Source: Candidatus Avisuccinivibrio pullicola (lineage in GTDB: Bacteria; Pseudomonadota; Gammaproteobacteria; Enterobacterales; Succinivibrionaceae). Taken from it: DNA of 57,677 nt. The stretch lies in NCBI GenBank assembly GCA_018713485.1, contig DVOQ01000052.1, positions 1 through 57,677 of the forward strand, in the 5' to 3' direction. Below the pieces are notes generated by a model. That model had not been told where the DNA came from and did no database searches. It saw nothing but the letters and a program-made list of their open reading frames with translations. Made by a program: the position numbers and the translations under genes. Positions 44,371-53,422 of this stretch are shown piece by piece (the stretch's first letter is position 1; each line of letters starts with the position of its first letter).

Positions 44371-44964
44371 TTAGCGGATGGTGATGGAGCAGTTGTCGAG
44401 GCTGTCGATAAGTGCCAGCGACTCCACGCGCACTCCGGACTGTCTGAGGTAAGCGCCGCCTTCCTGGAAGGACTTTTCAATTAAAAAGCCCATGCCCACG
44501 AGGGTGGAACCGGCCTGATTTAATAAATCGATCATGCCCTTGGCAGCATTGCCGTTAGCGAGGAAATCGTCAATGAAGAGCACCTTTTCCCCGGGACGCA
44601 GGAAATCGCGGCTCACGCACACGTCGTAAGTGGTGTTTTTGGTGAAGGAATAAACGGAGGTTACGAGCATATTGTCCATGGTGGAGGGCTTTTTCTTCTT
44701 GGCAAAGACCACGGGGACATCAAGGAGCATGCCCACGACCACGGCCGGAGCGATACCGCTGGACTCGATGGTGAGCACCTTGTCAATCTCAACGTCCGCG
44801 AAACGGCGCACGAACTCCACGCTCATGGCCTTCAACAGGGAAGGATCGATCTGATGATTGATGAAGCTGTCCACCTTGAGCACGCCGCCCTTAAGGCAGA
44901 TACCGTCCTTCAAAATGCGTTCTTTTAATAAAGGAAAGGAACCTTCGCCGTATGCTGAAGCCAT
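44371..44964 (-). CDS. xpt: Xanthine phosphoribosyltransferase
   Basis: Xpt converts xanthine and PRPP to XMP for purine salvage. The 197-residue protein aligns with Bacillus-type Xpt rather than the E. coli Gpt type: [55 protein letters not shown], the PRPP loop [17 protein letters not shown] and [23 protein letters not shown]. The xpt-permease operon is best known from Firmicutes, so transfer is possible. AGAGGTG precedes the ATG. An intrinsic-terminator hairpin lies only 37-70 bases upstream, inside the probable leader. Confidence 0.94.
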   Translation of the reverse strand: MASAYGEGSFPLLKERILKDGICLKGGVLKVDSFINHQIDPSLLKAMSVEFVRRFADVEIDKVLTIESSGIAPAVVVGMLLDVPVVFAKKKKPSTMDNMLVTSVYSFTKNTTYDVCVSRDFLRPGEKVLFIDDFLANGNAAKGMIDLLNQAGSTLVGMGFLIEKSFQEGGAYLRQSGVRVESLALIDSLDNCSITIR

Positions 44965-45000
44965 CCCGACACCTCTTTACTGCAAAGCCGTAAGTAAAAA

Positions 45001-45034
45001 AATTGGCTTATTTTACGCCACTTAAGCCAAAATT
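45001..45034 (-). terminator. Terminator-like hairpin in the xpt leader
   Basis: In the minus direction TTGGCTTA-N12-TAAGCCAA is followed by TTTTTTT. Only 37 bases separate it from the xpt ATG, too few for an independent promoter. Either it attenuates xpt transcription, or it terminates the msbA-like transcript with weak readthrough. I see no match to the purine riboswitch core upstream. Confidence 0.65.
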
Positions 45035-45177
45035 TCACGTACCCGGGCGTCAAAAGCCGCGCCCGCTTACGTAAAGATGCGGTAAAGACAGGGCAAAAAC
45101 AAGTAGAGACCTGGCAGACAGCCTGAGCCCATCCCCATTCCCCAGATTAAACTCAGGCCGCAAAGCCCGCCTTCGCG

Positions 45178-47130
45178 TCAGGCTTTCAGGGTTACGCTTT
45201 CCTCCACCGCCTCGGCTTTCTCCTCGTCCTCTTTGGATTTGAACTGCGACTTATAGAGTGCGGCATAAGCGCCTTCGCGGGCTAACAGCTCCTCGTGAGA
45301 GCCGCGCTCGACGATCTCGCCGTCATTGACCACGAGTATGAGATCTGCGTCGCGGATGGTGGAGAGGCGGTGGGCGATGACGATGGTGGTACGCCCTTCC
45401 ATGAGACGGTCCAGAGCCTTCTGCACCACCTTCTCGGATTTGTTATCCAGAGCCGAGGTGGCCTCGTCAAGGATGACCAGGGGAGCGTTGCGGATCAGGG
45501 CCCTGGCGATGGACAGGCGCTGCTTCTGACCGCCCGAGAGCGAGACGCCCCTCTCGCCTATCTCGGTGTCAAGACCGTGGGGGAGGGAAGCGACAAACTC
45601 GTCTAAATAAGCGCTCTGTAAGGCCAGAGCGATCTCCTCTTCGGTGGCGTCGGGTTTGGCGCAGGTGATGTTGTGGCGGATGGTGCCCTGGAAGAGGAAG
45701 GATTCCTGGAAGACCATGGCGATCTGCGCGCGCAGCGACTCCAGGGTGAAGTCACGGATATCGCGCCCGTCAATGAGGATCTCTCCGGCGTCGGCCTCGT
45801 AGAGGCGGGGGATTAAGGAGCAGACCGTGGTCTTGCCGCCGCCTGAATTGCCCACGAGGGCGATCTTCTGTCCGGTATGGACCTTAAAGGAAATGCCCTT
45901 TAACACCTCGCGCTCGGGGGTGTAGGAGAAATGAACGTCACAAAACTCGATGCTCTCGTGAATGCCCTGAAGCCTCTCCTTGTCCTCATCCTTGCCGTCC
46001 TCGAAGCTCTCGGACTCTAAAAGCTGATAGATACGGTCAAGAGCGAGGAGGGCCTGCTGCACCGAGATGTAATTGTTGCCGATGGTTTTAATCGGGGTGT
46101 AGAGCATGATGAGGGCCGCGAGGAAGGAGACAAAGGAGCCCGAGGTAATGGTGCCAGAGAGAATGAGATGCACGCCGTAATAGAGGACGCCGGCCACGCC
46201 GATGGCGGAGACGAAGTGCATGACAGGCGAAAGCCAGTTGGTGTCGCGCACCAGCTTTATCGCGGTGTTAAAGAGGAACTCGGCACGGTCACGGAAGAGA
46301 GAGCGCATCTGCTCCTTGAGGTTATAGGCCTTGATGACGCGCGATCCCTGAGTGGTCTCGTTGTAGAGGGTGATGATCGAGGTCGAGCCGGTGACGGTAC
46401 GCGAGATGATCTTCTTGATGCGCCGGCGCACGATCCTTAGGGGGATGACGAGAAACACGAGCACGCCTAAGGCCACGAGGGAGAGCTCCCAGGAGTTGTA
46501 AAGGAGCACGCAGACTAAGGAGACGGAGGAGAAGAACTTGGTCAAAAAGAGCCGGATATTGGAGATAAGTCCCGTGGAAGCCTGCTCGGCGTCATTGTAA
46601 AAGCGGAAAATGACCGAACCTGAATTGTTGGCGTCGTAAAAGCGCGTCTCAAAGGAGAGCAGCTTGTCATAAAGCCGAGTGCGGATTAAAAGATTGATCT
46701 TACCGCCCACGTAGCCGTTCACTAAGGAGGAGAGATAGATGAAAACGCCCTGCACTAAGGTAAAGCCGATGATGACTAAGGGGACGTAGTCGGCAAAGGA
46801 CTGCTGCTGCGCGATCATCACCTGATCCATGAAGGGCTTTAAAAACCACGCGATGACGGCGTCGAGGGCCCCGACGGGGATGGTGAGGGCGATACCGATC
46901 GCACCTAGCCACCAGTAAGGCTTTAAGAAGGGCCAGAACTGTTTGTAGCCCCTTAAAAAGGACGTAGCGCGCTGCGAGGCGGTGTCGCTCAGGATAATGG
47001 GATAATGGGGATCGCGCTTTGCGCCCTGCTCTGCTGCAGGGCCCGCGCCTTTCTCAGTTACGGGCGAACCCTCACTGCCGGCAGCTGCCTCACGGATGGT
47101 CGAATGCTTATCGTCGCTTACTCTGTCCAC
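45178..47130 (-). CDS. msbA: MsbA-like ABC exporter (lipid flippase type)
   Basis: A half-transporter with fused membrane and ATPase domains, 650 residues. Residues 1-65 are a hydrophilic extension. Six membrane helices span about 70-370, and the ATPase domain has Walker A ALVGNSGGGKTT, Q-loop MVFQESFLFQGTI, signature LSGGQKQRLSIARALI, Walker B LVILDEATSALD and IVIAHRLSTI. MsbA flips lipid A-core; similarity is greatest to that family, but a drug exporter is possible without lpxK next door. It is downstream of ackA with a terminator between. Confidence 0.82.
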   Translation of the reverse strand: MDRVSDDKHSTIREAAAGSEGSPVTEKGAGPAAEQGAKRDPHYPIILSDTASQRATSFLRGYKQFWPFLKPYWWLGAIGIALTIPVGALDAVIAWFLKPFMDQVMIAQQQSFADYVPLVIIGFTLVQGVFIYLSSLVNGYVGGKINLLIRTRLYDKLLSFETRFYDANNSGSVIFRFYNDAEQASTGLISNIRLFLTKFFSSVSLVCVLLYNSWELSLVALGVLVFLVIPLRIVRRRIKKIISRTVTGSTSIITLYNETTQGSRVIKAYNLKEQMRSLFRDRAEFLFNTAIKLVRDTNWLSPVMHFVSAIGVAGVLYYGVHLILSGTITSGSFVSFLAALIMLYTPIKTIGNNYISVQQALLALDRIYQLLESESFEDGKDEDKERLQGIHESIEFCDVHFSYTPEREVLKGISFKVHTGQKIALVGNSGGGKTTVCSLIPRLYEADAGEILIDGRDIRDFTLESLRAQIAMVFQESFLFQGTIRHNITCAKPDATEEEIALALQSAYLDEFVASLPHGLDTEIGERGVSLSGGQKQRLSIARALIRNAPLVILDEATSALDNKSEKVVQKALDRLMEGRTTIVIAHRLSTIRDADLILVVNDGEIVERGSHEELLAREGAYAALYKSQFKSKEDEEKAEAVEESVTLKA

Positions 47131-47149
47131 GGCACGCTCTCTTATCTTA

Positions 47150-47178
47150 AAAAATGAAAGAGGCCCCCGCGGGGGCCC
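47150..47178 (-). terminator. Terminator of ackA
   Basis: In the minus direction GGCCCCC-GC-GGGGGCC is followed by TCTTTCATTTTTT. A second GGTACC-GTCAT-GGTACC inverted repeat (47185-47201) precedes it. Confidence 0.75.
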
Positions 47179-47224
47179 CTCACGGTACCGTCATGGTACC
47201 TTATTTTGACCGGTCTTGTCAGGA

Positions 47225-48436
47225 CTACTTCACGAACTTAACAGCGGAGCGGGCGATGACGAGCTCTTCGTTAGTGGGGATCATGAAGACCTTGACCCTG
47301 GACTCGGGCTTGGAGATTAAGCCGCCCTCAAAGCCTAAACGGGCCAGGGCCTTCTCGTTAATCTCCTCGTCGAGGACGATGCCGAAGCTTTCCTTTAACA
47401 TCTCGCAGGTGATCTTGCGGGCTTCCCAGCAGTTCTCGCCGATACCGCCCGAGAAGACGATGGCGTCCACGTGACCTAAGGGGACATAGTAGGAGGCGAT
47501 GAACTTGGCCAGGCGATAGCAGAAGGTATCCATGGCGAGGATGCACTTCCCATCTCCCTTCTCATAGCCCTCGCAGATGGGGCGCATGTCGGAGGAGACG
47601 CCGGACAGGGCGAGGAGGCCGGACTGCTTGTTGAAGATCTCCTTGACCTCTTCGGGGGTCTTGCCGTGATCGCAGAGGAAGAAGACCACGGAAGGATCGA
47701 TGGAGCCGGTGCGGGTGGCCATGACGAGGCCGTCTAAGGGGGTTAAGCCCATGGAGGTGTCCATGCACTTGCCGTTCTTCACGGCGCAGACCGAGGCACC
47801 GCCGCCTAAGTGGCAGGTGATGACGTTGGTCTCAGAGACGTCCTTGCCCAAATACTCTGCGACCTGCTGCGTTAAGTACATGTGGGAGGTGCCGTGAGCG
47901 CCGTAACGGCGGATCCCCAGCTCCTTGTAGTACTCCTCGGGGATGGCGAAGCGGTAGGCCTCAGGTGGCATGGTCTGATGGAAGGCCGTGTCGAAAACCA
48001 CCACGTGGGGGATGTCGGGGAAGGACTGACGGGCAGCCCTGATACCTAAGAGGTGAGCCGGATTGTGTAAGGGGGCGAAGGGAATGACCTTCTCGATATT
48101 GGCGACGACGGTGTCATCGACTAAGGTCGGCTCGGAGTAATACTCGCCGCCATGCACGATGCGGTGGCCGCAGGCGATGATGGACTCTAAAAGCTCGGGA
48201 TGGGGCTTTAAGATGTTCTTCACGAGGTAATCAAGGGCCTCGGAGTGATCGGCTTTGGGAATGGGGGCCTTTTCCTTGTCACCGTCGCCAAAGCGCCAGG
48301 AAATCACGGCTTCGGGAAGGCCTAAGGCCTCGGCGAGGCCGCTTACGAACACGTGTCCGTCCTTGGGATCGATGATCGCGAACTTAACGGAAGTACTGCC
48401 GCAGTTGATGACCAGAGCGGTTTTGAAATTTGCCAT
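47225..48436 (-). CDS. ackA: Acetate kinase
   Basis: AckA interconverts acetyl phosphate and acetate with ATP formation, central to fermentative energy yield. The 403-residue protein (E. coli 400) shows the signature LVINCGSTSVKFAI at the start. It also has GHRIVHGGEYYSEP, HGTSHMYLTQQVAEYLGK, CHLGGGASVCAVKNGKCMDTSMGLTPLDGLVMATRTGSIDP (read in pieces) and IVFSGGIGENCWEAR. The usual partner pta is not in the window. Codons are strongly C-ending, as expected for high expression. Confidence 0.97.
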   Translation of the reverse strand: MANFKTALVINCGSTSVKFAIIDPKDGHVFVSGLAEALGLPEAVISWRFGDGDKEKAPIPKADHSEALDYLVKNILKPHPELLESIIACGHRIVHGGEYYSEPTLVDDTVVANIEKVIPFAPLHNPAHLLGIRAARQSFPDIPHVVVFDTAFHQTMPPEAYRFAIPEEYYKELGIRRYGAHGTSHMYLTQQVAEYLGKDVSETNVITCHLGGGASVCAVKNGKCMDTSMGLTPLDGLVMATRTGSIDPSVVFFLCDHGKTPEEVKEIFNKQSGLLALSGVSSDMRPICEGYEKGDGKCILAMDTFCYRLAKFIASYYVPLGHVDAIVFSGGIGENCWEARKITCEMLKESFGIVLDEEINEKALARLGFEGGLISKPESRVKVFMIPTNEELVIARSAVKFVK

Positions 48437-48690
48437 TTTTAAACCTAAACAATCTTACTTAATTACACAGTTGTGCGCGTCCCGCCTACGGCACCGTGCA
48501 CTTAACTCATGCAGCCGGCCTCACGGAAAGAGCATTGTGCTATAGTCTAGCATCCGATGCGGGATCATAAACTCAAAGTGGCACTCCGTGCACGGACTTT
48601 TCACGGATCTTTGAGAAGAGTCGCATAAAAGCCACTCACTGTCCCGTAAGAGGAGCCTTCTGCGCCCTCTAAGAGCAAAAAGGAACCAAC

Positions 48691-49338
48691 ATGCTGCATA
48701 TCAACGTTGCCGATTTAAGAAGAAGCTACACCCTCGCGGGCCTCGATAAGGAAGATTTAACGGAAAAACCCATCGATCTCTTTGAAAAATGGCTTAAGGA
48801 ATGCCTCGACGCGGGACTTTACGATCCCAACGGCGTGGTCGTGTCCACGGTCAATAAGGAAGGACAGCCGCATTCGCGCATGGTGCTTTTAAAAAACTAT
48901 GACGAGAACAGCCTCGTCTTTTTCACTAATTTAGGCTCCCGTAAGGCCCATGACATCGCGGACAATCCCCGCGTCTCGATGCTCTTTCCCTGGTATTACC
49001 TGGAGCGTCAGGTGATCTTCACGGGCACGGCTGAAAAGCTCTCTCTCCCCGAGGTGCTCAAGTACTTCCACTCCCGGCCCCGCGACAGCCAGATCGGAGC
49101 GTGGGCCTCCCATCAGTCCTCGCGCATTTCCGCCCGCTCGGCCCTCGAGTCGAAGTTCATGGAGCTCAAGGAGAAGTTCTCCAAAGGCGAGGTGCCGCTG
49201 CCCACTTTCTGGGGCGGCTTCCGCGTCACCTTTGATTCCGTGGAATTCTGGCAGGGCCGCGAGAACCGCCTGCACGACCGTTTTATGTACACGCGCACGG
49301 GCAGTGACAGCTGGGACATCGCCCGTCTCGCCCCCTAA
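48691..49338 (+). CDS. pdxH: Pyridoxine/pyridoxamine 5'-phosphate oxidase
   Basis: This FMN enzyme makes pyridoxal 5'-phosphate using oxygen. The 215-residue protein (E. coli 218) matches throughout: [97 protein letters not shown] and the terminal RLAP. An oxygen-dependent enzyme is notable beside strongly fermentative genes and suggests some oxygen exposure. AAAGGAACC precedes the start. Confidence 0.97.
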   Translation: MLHINVADLRRSYTLAGLDKEDLTEKPIDLFEKWLKECLDAGLYDPNGVVVSTVNKEGQPHSRMVLLKNYDENSLVFFTNLGSRKAHDIADNPRVSMLFPWYYLERQVIFTGTAEKLSLPEVLKYFHSRPRDSQIGAWASHQSSRISARSALESKFMELKEKFSKGEVPLPTFWGGFRVTFDSVEFWQGRENRLHDRFMYTRTGSDSWDIARLAP

Positions 49339-49349
49339 GAGCCCGCTCA

Positions 49350-49373
49350 GGACACGGCGGCTGCGCCGCGTCC
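49350..49373. terminator. Hairpin between convergent pdxH and purU
   Basis: GGACACGGCG-GCTG-CGCCGCGTCC, ten positions with one mismatch, between the two stops. It has no clear T run, so efficiency is uncertain. Confidence 0.5.
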
Positions 49374-49400
49374 TTAACCTTAACTCTTCTTAAAGGCCCT

Positions 49401-50243
49401 TTAGAACACCACCGTCTTGTTGCCGTGGATAAAGACCTTGTCATCGAGCACCTTGGTCAGGGCGCGCATTAACACGAGGCGCTCCACGTCACGTCCCGCT
49501 TTGGCCATGGTCTCGGCGGTATAGCGGTGATTGACCTTGATGACGTCCTGCTCGATGATGGGACCTTCGTCTAAATTATCGGTGACGAAATGGGCCGTAG
49601 CGCCGATGATCTTGACGCCGCGATCATAGGCCTGCTGATAGGGTCTGGCGCCGATGAAGGCCGGCAGGAAGGAGTGATGGATGTTGATGAGCTTTCCTAA
49701 GGGGAAATGCGCCACCATCTGCGGGGAGAGAATGCGCATGTATTTGGCGAGCACGATGTAATCGGCGTTCACGTCATCTAAAAGGCGCAGCATGCGCTCT
49801 TCCTGCTCCTCACGGGAAATGCCCTCGTGCGAGACTAAGTGGAAGGGCACGTCAAAGCGGCGCGAGAGATCGGAGAGCGTGTCGTAATTGCCCGCCACCA
49901 TCACGATATCGGCGTTAAGCGCCCCCGAGTAGGCCTTGATGAGGATGTCACCTAAGACATGGGCCTCCTTGGTGACGAGGACCGCCAGACGGCGGCGGTG
50001 CCCGTCATTGAGGCGCACCACGGCGTCAGGGGGCAGAAGCGACTTCACTTCCTGTAAAAAATTCCCCGCCCCCGCGGCGTTAAAATCACCTTCGAGCACG
50101 GTGCGCATAAAAAAGCGCTTATCCTCGGAGGCGAACTGATCCTGATGCACGATATTGTAGGAGTACTTAAAGCACACCCCCGTGACCTTAGCGATAAGGC
50201 CCGTGGCGTCCGAGCACTCGGTTAAAAGAATGCGCTGTTCCAT
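49401..50243 (-). CDS. purU: Formyltetrahydrofolate deformylase
   Basis: PurU hydrolyses 10-formyl-THF, releasing formate and balancing one-carbon pools (formate also feeds PurT). The 280-residue length equals E. coli PurU. An N-terminal ACT domain (ILLTECSDATGLIAKVTGVCF, about 1-85) precedes the formyltransferase domain. That domain contains VDYIVLAKYMRILSPQ-type sequence, INIHHSFLPAFIGARPYQQAYDRGVKIIGATAHFVTDNLDEGPIIEQ with the catalytic Asn/His/Asp, and the C-terminal ALTKVLDDKVFIHGNKTVVF. Confidence 0.95.
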   Translation of the reverse strand: MEQRILLTECSDATGLIAKVTGVCFKYSYNIVHQDQFASEDKRFFMRTVLEGDFNAAGAGNFLQEVKSLLPPDAVVRLNDGHRRRLAVLVTKEAHVLGDILIKAYSGALNADIVMVAGNYDTLSDLSRRFDVPFHLVSHEGISREEQEERMLRLLDDVNADYIVLAKYMRILSPQMVAHFPLGKLINIHHSFLPAFIGARPYQQAYDRGVKIIGATAHFVTDNLDEGPIIEQDVIKVNHRYTAETMAKAGRDVERLVLMRALTKVLDDKVFIHGNKTVVF

Positions 50244-50609
50244 TTTCTGTTCCTAAAACCGCGTACGGCGATAATTTAAGACCTCATCATAGAAAAGAAT
50301 GTCCGCTCTGACAAGGCGCAGCGCCCTGCCCTCTACCCTGCCGCGCGTACCGGCGGCACCCTGTGCACCATTTAAGTTCAGCGCCCCTTTATAGTGCAAA
50401 AAGGTTTAAGTGTGTGACGGGGATCGGAAAAAGAACCTTCTTCTGTGTTCTAAAAAGGACAATTAAGTTTAGGAGCACGCCTTCAAAGCCTGATTTTAGG
50501 CGCTTCGGAGCAGGTTTCAGGCTCTGAGACAGTAAAGATCTGCCATCAGACTTTTAACGCCTCAGCCCGCTCCTGAGCGTTCCTCAGTACCTTACGGCAT
50601 GCGCGGCGT
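50244..50609. other. Gene-free spacer upstream of gltA
   Basis: About 365 bases with no supported coding frame. The region is divergent-intergenic between purU (leftward) and gltA (rightward), so it should hold both promoters and any gltA regulatory sites. I see the gltA promoter at its right end but no recognisable CRP, ArcA or Fnr site that I would defend. Confidence 0.4.
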
Positions 50610-50637
50610 TTGCAAGTAAGATGAAAAAGGTTATAGT
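50610..50637 (+). promoter_or_regulatory. Promoter of gltA
   Basis: TTGCAA (50610-50615) and TATAGT (50632-50637) are separated by 16 bases, 27 bases before the gltA ATG, which is preceded by AAGGGGG. Confidence 0.65.
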
Positions 50638-50664
50638 TAGCTCATGATTAAGTAAGGGGGCAAA

Positions 50665-51975
50665 ATGCAAGACGATACTCCAGAGCTGGTTAAATACGCC
50701 ACGTTAAACATTCCGGGCCACGATCCCATCGAGCTGCCGGTGCTCAGGGGCACCATGGGTCCTGAGGTCATCGATATCCGCGCCCTCGGCAAACAGGGTT
50801 ATTTCACCTATGACCCCGGTTTCGTGTCCACCGCCGCCTGCAGCTCCCGTATCACCTTCATTGACGGGGCGAAGGGCATTCTGCTCTACCGCGGCTATCC
50901 CATCGATCAGCTGGCCACCAAGGCCAATTACCTCAAGGTCTGCTACCTGCTCTTAAAGGGCGAGCTGCCTGACAAGGAGCAGTACACCCACTTTGAGAAC
51001 GAGATCAAGCACCACACCTTAATTCACGAGCAGATCACCTCGCTCTTTAAGGCTTTCCGCCGTGACTCGCACCCCATGGCCATCATGTGCGGTATCGCCG
51101 GTGCCCTCTCGGCCTTCTATCACGACAATCTCGATATTTACGACCCGGAGCACCGCGAGAAGACCGCCATCCGCCTCATCGCCAAGATCCCGACCCTCGC
51201 GGCCATGGCCTACAAGTACTCCATCGGTCATCCCTTTATCTATCCGCAGAATAAGCTCTCCTATGCCGCGAACTTCCTGCACATGATGTTCGCCACGCCC
51301 TCCGAGGACTACGAGGTCAATCCCGTTATTGCCCGTGCCATGGACCGCATCTTCATCCTCCACGCCGATCACGAGCAGAACGCCTCCACCTCCTCGGTGC
51401 GCCTTGCCGGCTCCTCGGGTGCCAATCCCTACGCCTGTATCGCCGCCGGTATCGCCTCCCTGTGGGGCCCTGCCCATGGCGGTGCCAACGAGGCCTGCCT
51501 AAGGATGTTAGAGCAGATCGGCACCACCGACCGCATCCCCGAGTTTATCGCCCGCGCCAAGGACAAGAACGATCCCTTCCGCCTCTCGGGCTTCGGTCAC
51601 CGCGTCTACAAGGCCTACGATCCGCGCGCCGTGGTGATGCGCGAAACCTGCCACGAGGTCTTAAACGAGCTCCACATAGAAAATCACCCCATCCTCGACG
51701 TCGCCACGGAGTTAGAGCGGATCGCCCTTTCCGATGAGTACTTCATCGAGCGCCACCTCTACCCCAACGTCGATTTCTACTCGGGCATTATCTTAAACGC
51801 CATCGGTATCCCCACCTCGATGTTCACCGTCATCTTCGCCCTCGCCCGCACCGTGGGATGGATCGCGCACTGGACCGAGATGCAGGAGATGCCCGAATCG
51901 CGTATCGGCCGTCCCCGCCAGATCTACGTGGGCAAGACCCTGCGTCAGGTCAAGGGCGGCAGATCCCGCCTCTAG
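50665..51975 (+). CDS. gltA: Citrate synthase (type II, hexameric)
   Basis: This enzyme condenses oxaloacetate and acetyl-CoA. The 436-residue protein has the long N-terminal part of NADH-sensitive gammaproteobacterial enzymes (E. coli 427). Motifs: [10 protein letters not shown], the catalytic His region [48 protein letters not shown] (read in pieces), [14 protein letters not shown] and [36 protein letters not shown] with the catalytic Asp-type region before it. In a fermentative anaerobe it probably feeds 2-oxoglutarate synthesis. Confidence 0.97.
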   Translation: MQDDTPELVKYATLNIPGHDPIELPVLRGTMGPEVIDIRALGKQGYFTYDPGFVSTAACSSRITFIDGAKGILLYRGYPIDQLATKANYLKVCYLLLKGELPDKEQYTHFENEIKHHTLIHEQITSLFKAFRRDSHPMAIMCGIAGALSAFYHDNLDIYDPEHREKTAIRLIAKIPTLAAMAYKYSIGHPFIYPQNKLSYAANFLHMMFATPSEDYEVNPVIARAMDRIFILHADHEQNASTSSVRLAGSSGANPYACIAAGIASLWGPAHGGANEACLRMLEQIGTTDRIPEFIARAKDKNDPFRLSGFGHRVYKAYDPRAVVMRETCHEVLNELHIENHPILDVATELERIALSDEYFIERHLYPNVDFYSGIILNAIGIPTSMFTVIFALARTVGWIAHWTEMQEMPESRIGRPRQIYVGKTLRQVKGGRSRL

Positions 51976-52008
51976 ATTACCTAAGAGAGCGGGGCAGTCC
52001 CCCGCCTC

Positions 52009-52030
52009 AGGGGCCCTCAGGGCCCCTTTT
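52009..52030 (+). terminator. Intrinsic terminator of gltA
   Basis: GGGGCCC-TCA-GGGCCCC followed by TTTTCTTTG, 34 bases after the gltA stop. Confidence 0.85.
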
Positions 52031-52134
52031 CTTTGTGTCCCGCCCTCAGCCTCAGCCCCGCTTTTCTGCTAATGAAGAGAATTAAAGTTAGCGGATACAT
52101 ACCCGCGCTCAGGGATCCCCGCCCTGCAGGCATT

Positions 52135-52159
52135 AAAAAGGCCCCCGTTATGGGAGCCT
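52135..52159 (-). terminator. Terminator of the infC-rpmI-rplT operon
   Basis: In the minus direction AGGCTCCC-ATAAC-GGGGGCCT is followed by TTTTT, 27 bases after the rplT stop. Confidence 0.8.
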
Positions 52160-52185
52160 CTTATATATCCTTAAAGGATGGAAAA

Positions 52186-52545
52186 TTACTTGCCTAAAGC
52201 GGCCTTGGCCTTGTCGGCAATGTCCTTGAAGGTGGCCTTATCGGTCACGGCGATCTCAGCTAACATCTTGCGGTCGATCTCGATGTTGGCGAGCTTCAGA
52301 CCGTGCATGAACTGAGAGTAGCTCAGATCGTGCTGATGGGCGGCGGCGTTGATACGCACAATCCACAGCTGACGGAACTGACGCTTCTTCTGACGGCGAT
52401 CGCGGTAGGCGTACTGACCGGCCTTGGTGACTGCCTGGACGGCAACGCGGTAGCAGCGCGAACGGGCACCGTAGTAACCACGGGCGGCCTTCATGACCTT
52501 CTTATGACGGGCGTGAGCGGTAACACCGCGCTTAACTCTAGCCAT
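52186..52545 (-). CDS. rplT: 50S ribosomal protein L20
   Basis: bL20 is needed for early 50S assembly and represses its own operon in E. coli. The 119-residue protein (E. coli 118) matches the family: [29 protein letters not shown]-type [36 protein letters not shown] and [22 protein letters not shown]. It follows rpmI by 14 bases and is closed by a terminator. Confidence 0.98.
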   Translation of the reverse strand: MARVKRGVTAHARHKKVMKAARGYYGARSRCYRVAVQAVTKAGQYAYRDRRQKKRQFRQLWIVRINAAAHQHDLSYSQFMHGLKLANIEIDRKMLAEIAVTDKATFKDIADKAKAALGK

Positions 52546-52559
52546 TTGTCAAATCCTCC

Positions 52560-52772
52560 TTAGGCGTAAGGCAGCTGGCGCATAATGGCGCGCAGGTTAG
52601 AAGTATGAACGTAAGTCATCTTACGCAGGCTGCGCTTGCGCTTACGGGTCTTCTTGGTAAGGATGTGACGCAGGTTCTGGTGACGGCACTTGTAGTGACC
52701 GCTGCCAGTCTTCTTGAAGCGCTTGGCAACGCCTCGGTCGGTCTTCATTTTGACCTTGACTTTTCCAGCCAT
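52560..52772 (-). CDS. rpmI: 50S ribosomal protein L35
   Basis: bL35, a small basic protein of the large subunit. The 70-residue form begins [20 protein letters not shown], five residues longer at the N-terminus than E. coli (MPKIKTVRGAAKRFK). The rest is standard: [32 protein letters not shown] and the terminal RQLPYA. GGAG lies 11 bases before the ATG. An internal ATG at codon 9 would give a shorter version. Confidence 0.96.
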   Translation of the reverse strand: MAGKVKVKMKTDRGVAKRFKKTGSGHYKCRHQNLRHILTKKTRKRKRSLRKMTYVHTSNLRAIMRQLPYA

Positions 52773-52836
52773 TTAAAAATAACTCCGCATTAAAGTTAAG
52801 AGAGCCGGGAGCCTTTCGGACTTGTAACCCCGGGGT

Positions 52837-53382
52837 CTACTGCTTCTTTTTAGGGGCTAACACCATGGTAGCCTGACGGCCTTCCACGCGGGAAGCCGAC
52901 TCTACCGTGGCGATGCCTTTTTCAACGCACAGATCATTTTCCACGCGTTTTAAGACGTCGAGGCCCAGGTGCTGATGCGCCATCTCGCGACCGCGGAAGC
53001 GCAGCGTCACCTTGGCTTTGTCGCCGTCCTCGAGGAAACGTACCAGGTTGCGCAGTTTCACCTGATAGTCAGCCTCGTCGGTGCCCGGGCGGAATTTGAT
53101 TTCCTTGACCTGGACTACCTTCTGTTTCTTCTTTTTCTGATCCTTACTCTTTTCGTAAAGGAACTTGCCATATTCAATGAGGCGGCACACCGGAGGTTCA
53201 GCGTTGGGGCTGATCTCCACGAGATCGACACCGGCCTCTTCAGCCATTTTCAGAGCCTCGGCAGTCGGCATGACGCCGATGAGTTCATTGTCCTCACCCA
53301 AAAGACGCACTTCGCGGCATCTGATGTCTCCGTTGACGCGGTTACGGGGGGCAGCCCGACCGGTTTTCCTGGCGTTATTAAT
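52837..53382 (-). CDS. infC: Translation initiation factor IF-3, starting at ATT
   Basis: IF-3 proofreads initiator tRNA and start codons. Methionine-type starts only allow a truncated protein from GTG 53310, missing the conserved N-terminus. Upstream in frame the sequence reads [20 protein letters not shown], ending [12 protein letters not shown], closely like E. coli [26 protein letters not shown]. The ATT at 53380-53382 sits six bases after AGGAG. With it the protein is 181 residues (E. coli 180). The rare AUU start is the basis of IF-3 autorepression in E. coli. It is 40 bases after thrS. Confidence 0.95.
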   Translation of the reverse strand: MNNARKTGRAAPRNRVNGDIRCREVRLLGEDNELIGVMPTAEALKMAEEAGVDLVEISPNAEPPVCRLIEYGKFLYEKSKDQKKKKQKVVQVKEIKFRPGTDEADYQVKLRNLVRFLEDGDKAKVTLRFRGREMAHQHLGLDVLKRVENDLCVEKGIATVESASRVEGRQATMVLAPKKKQ

Positions 53383-53422
53383 GATAAGCTCCTTTATTCA
53401 GTAACAATCAGTTAAGGCACAG

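Noticed and set aside
45031..45177. Purine riboswitch upstream of xpt
   Set aside because: The conserved core motifs of the purine aptamer were not found on the relevant strand, despite the suggestive xpt-permease context.
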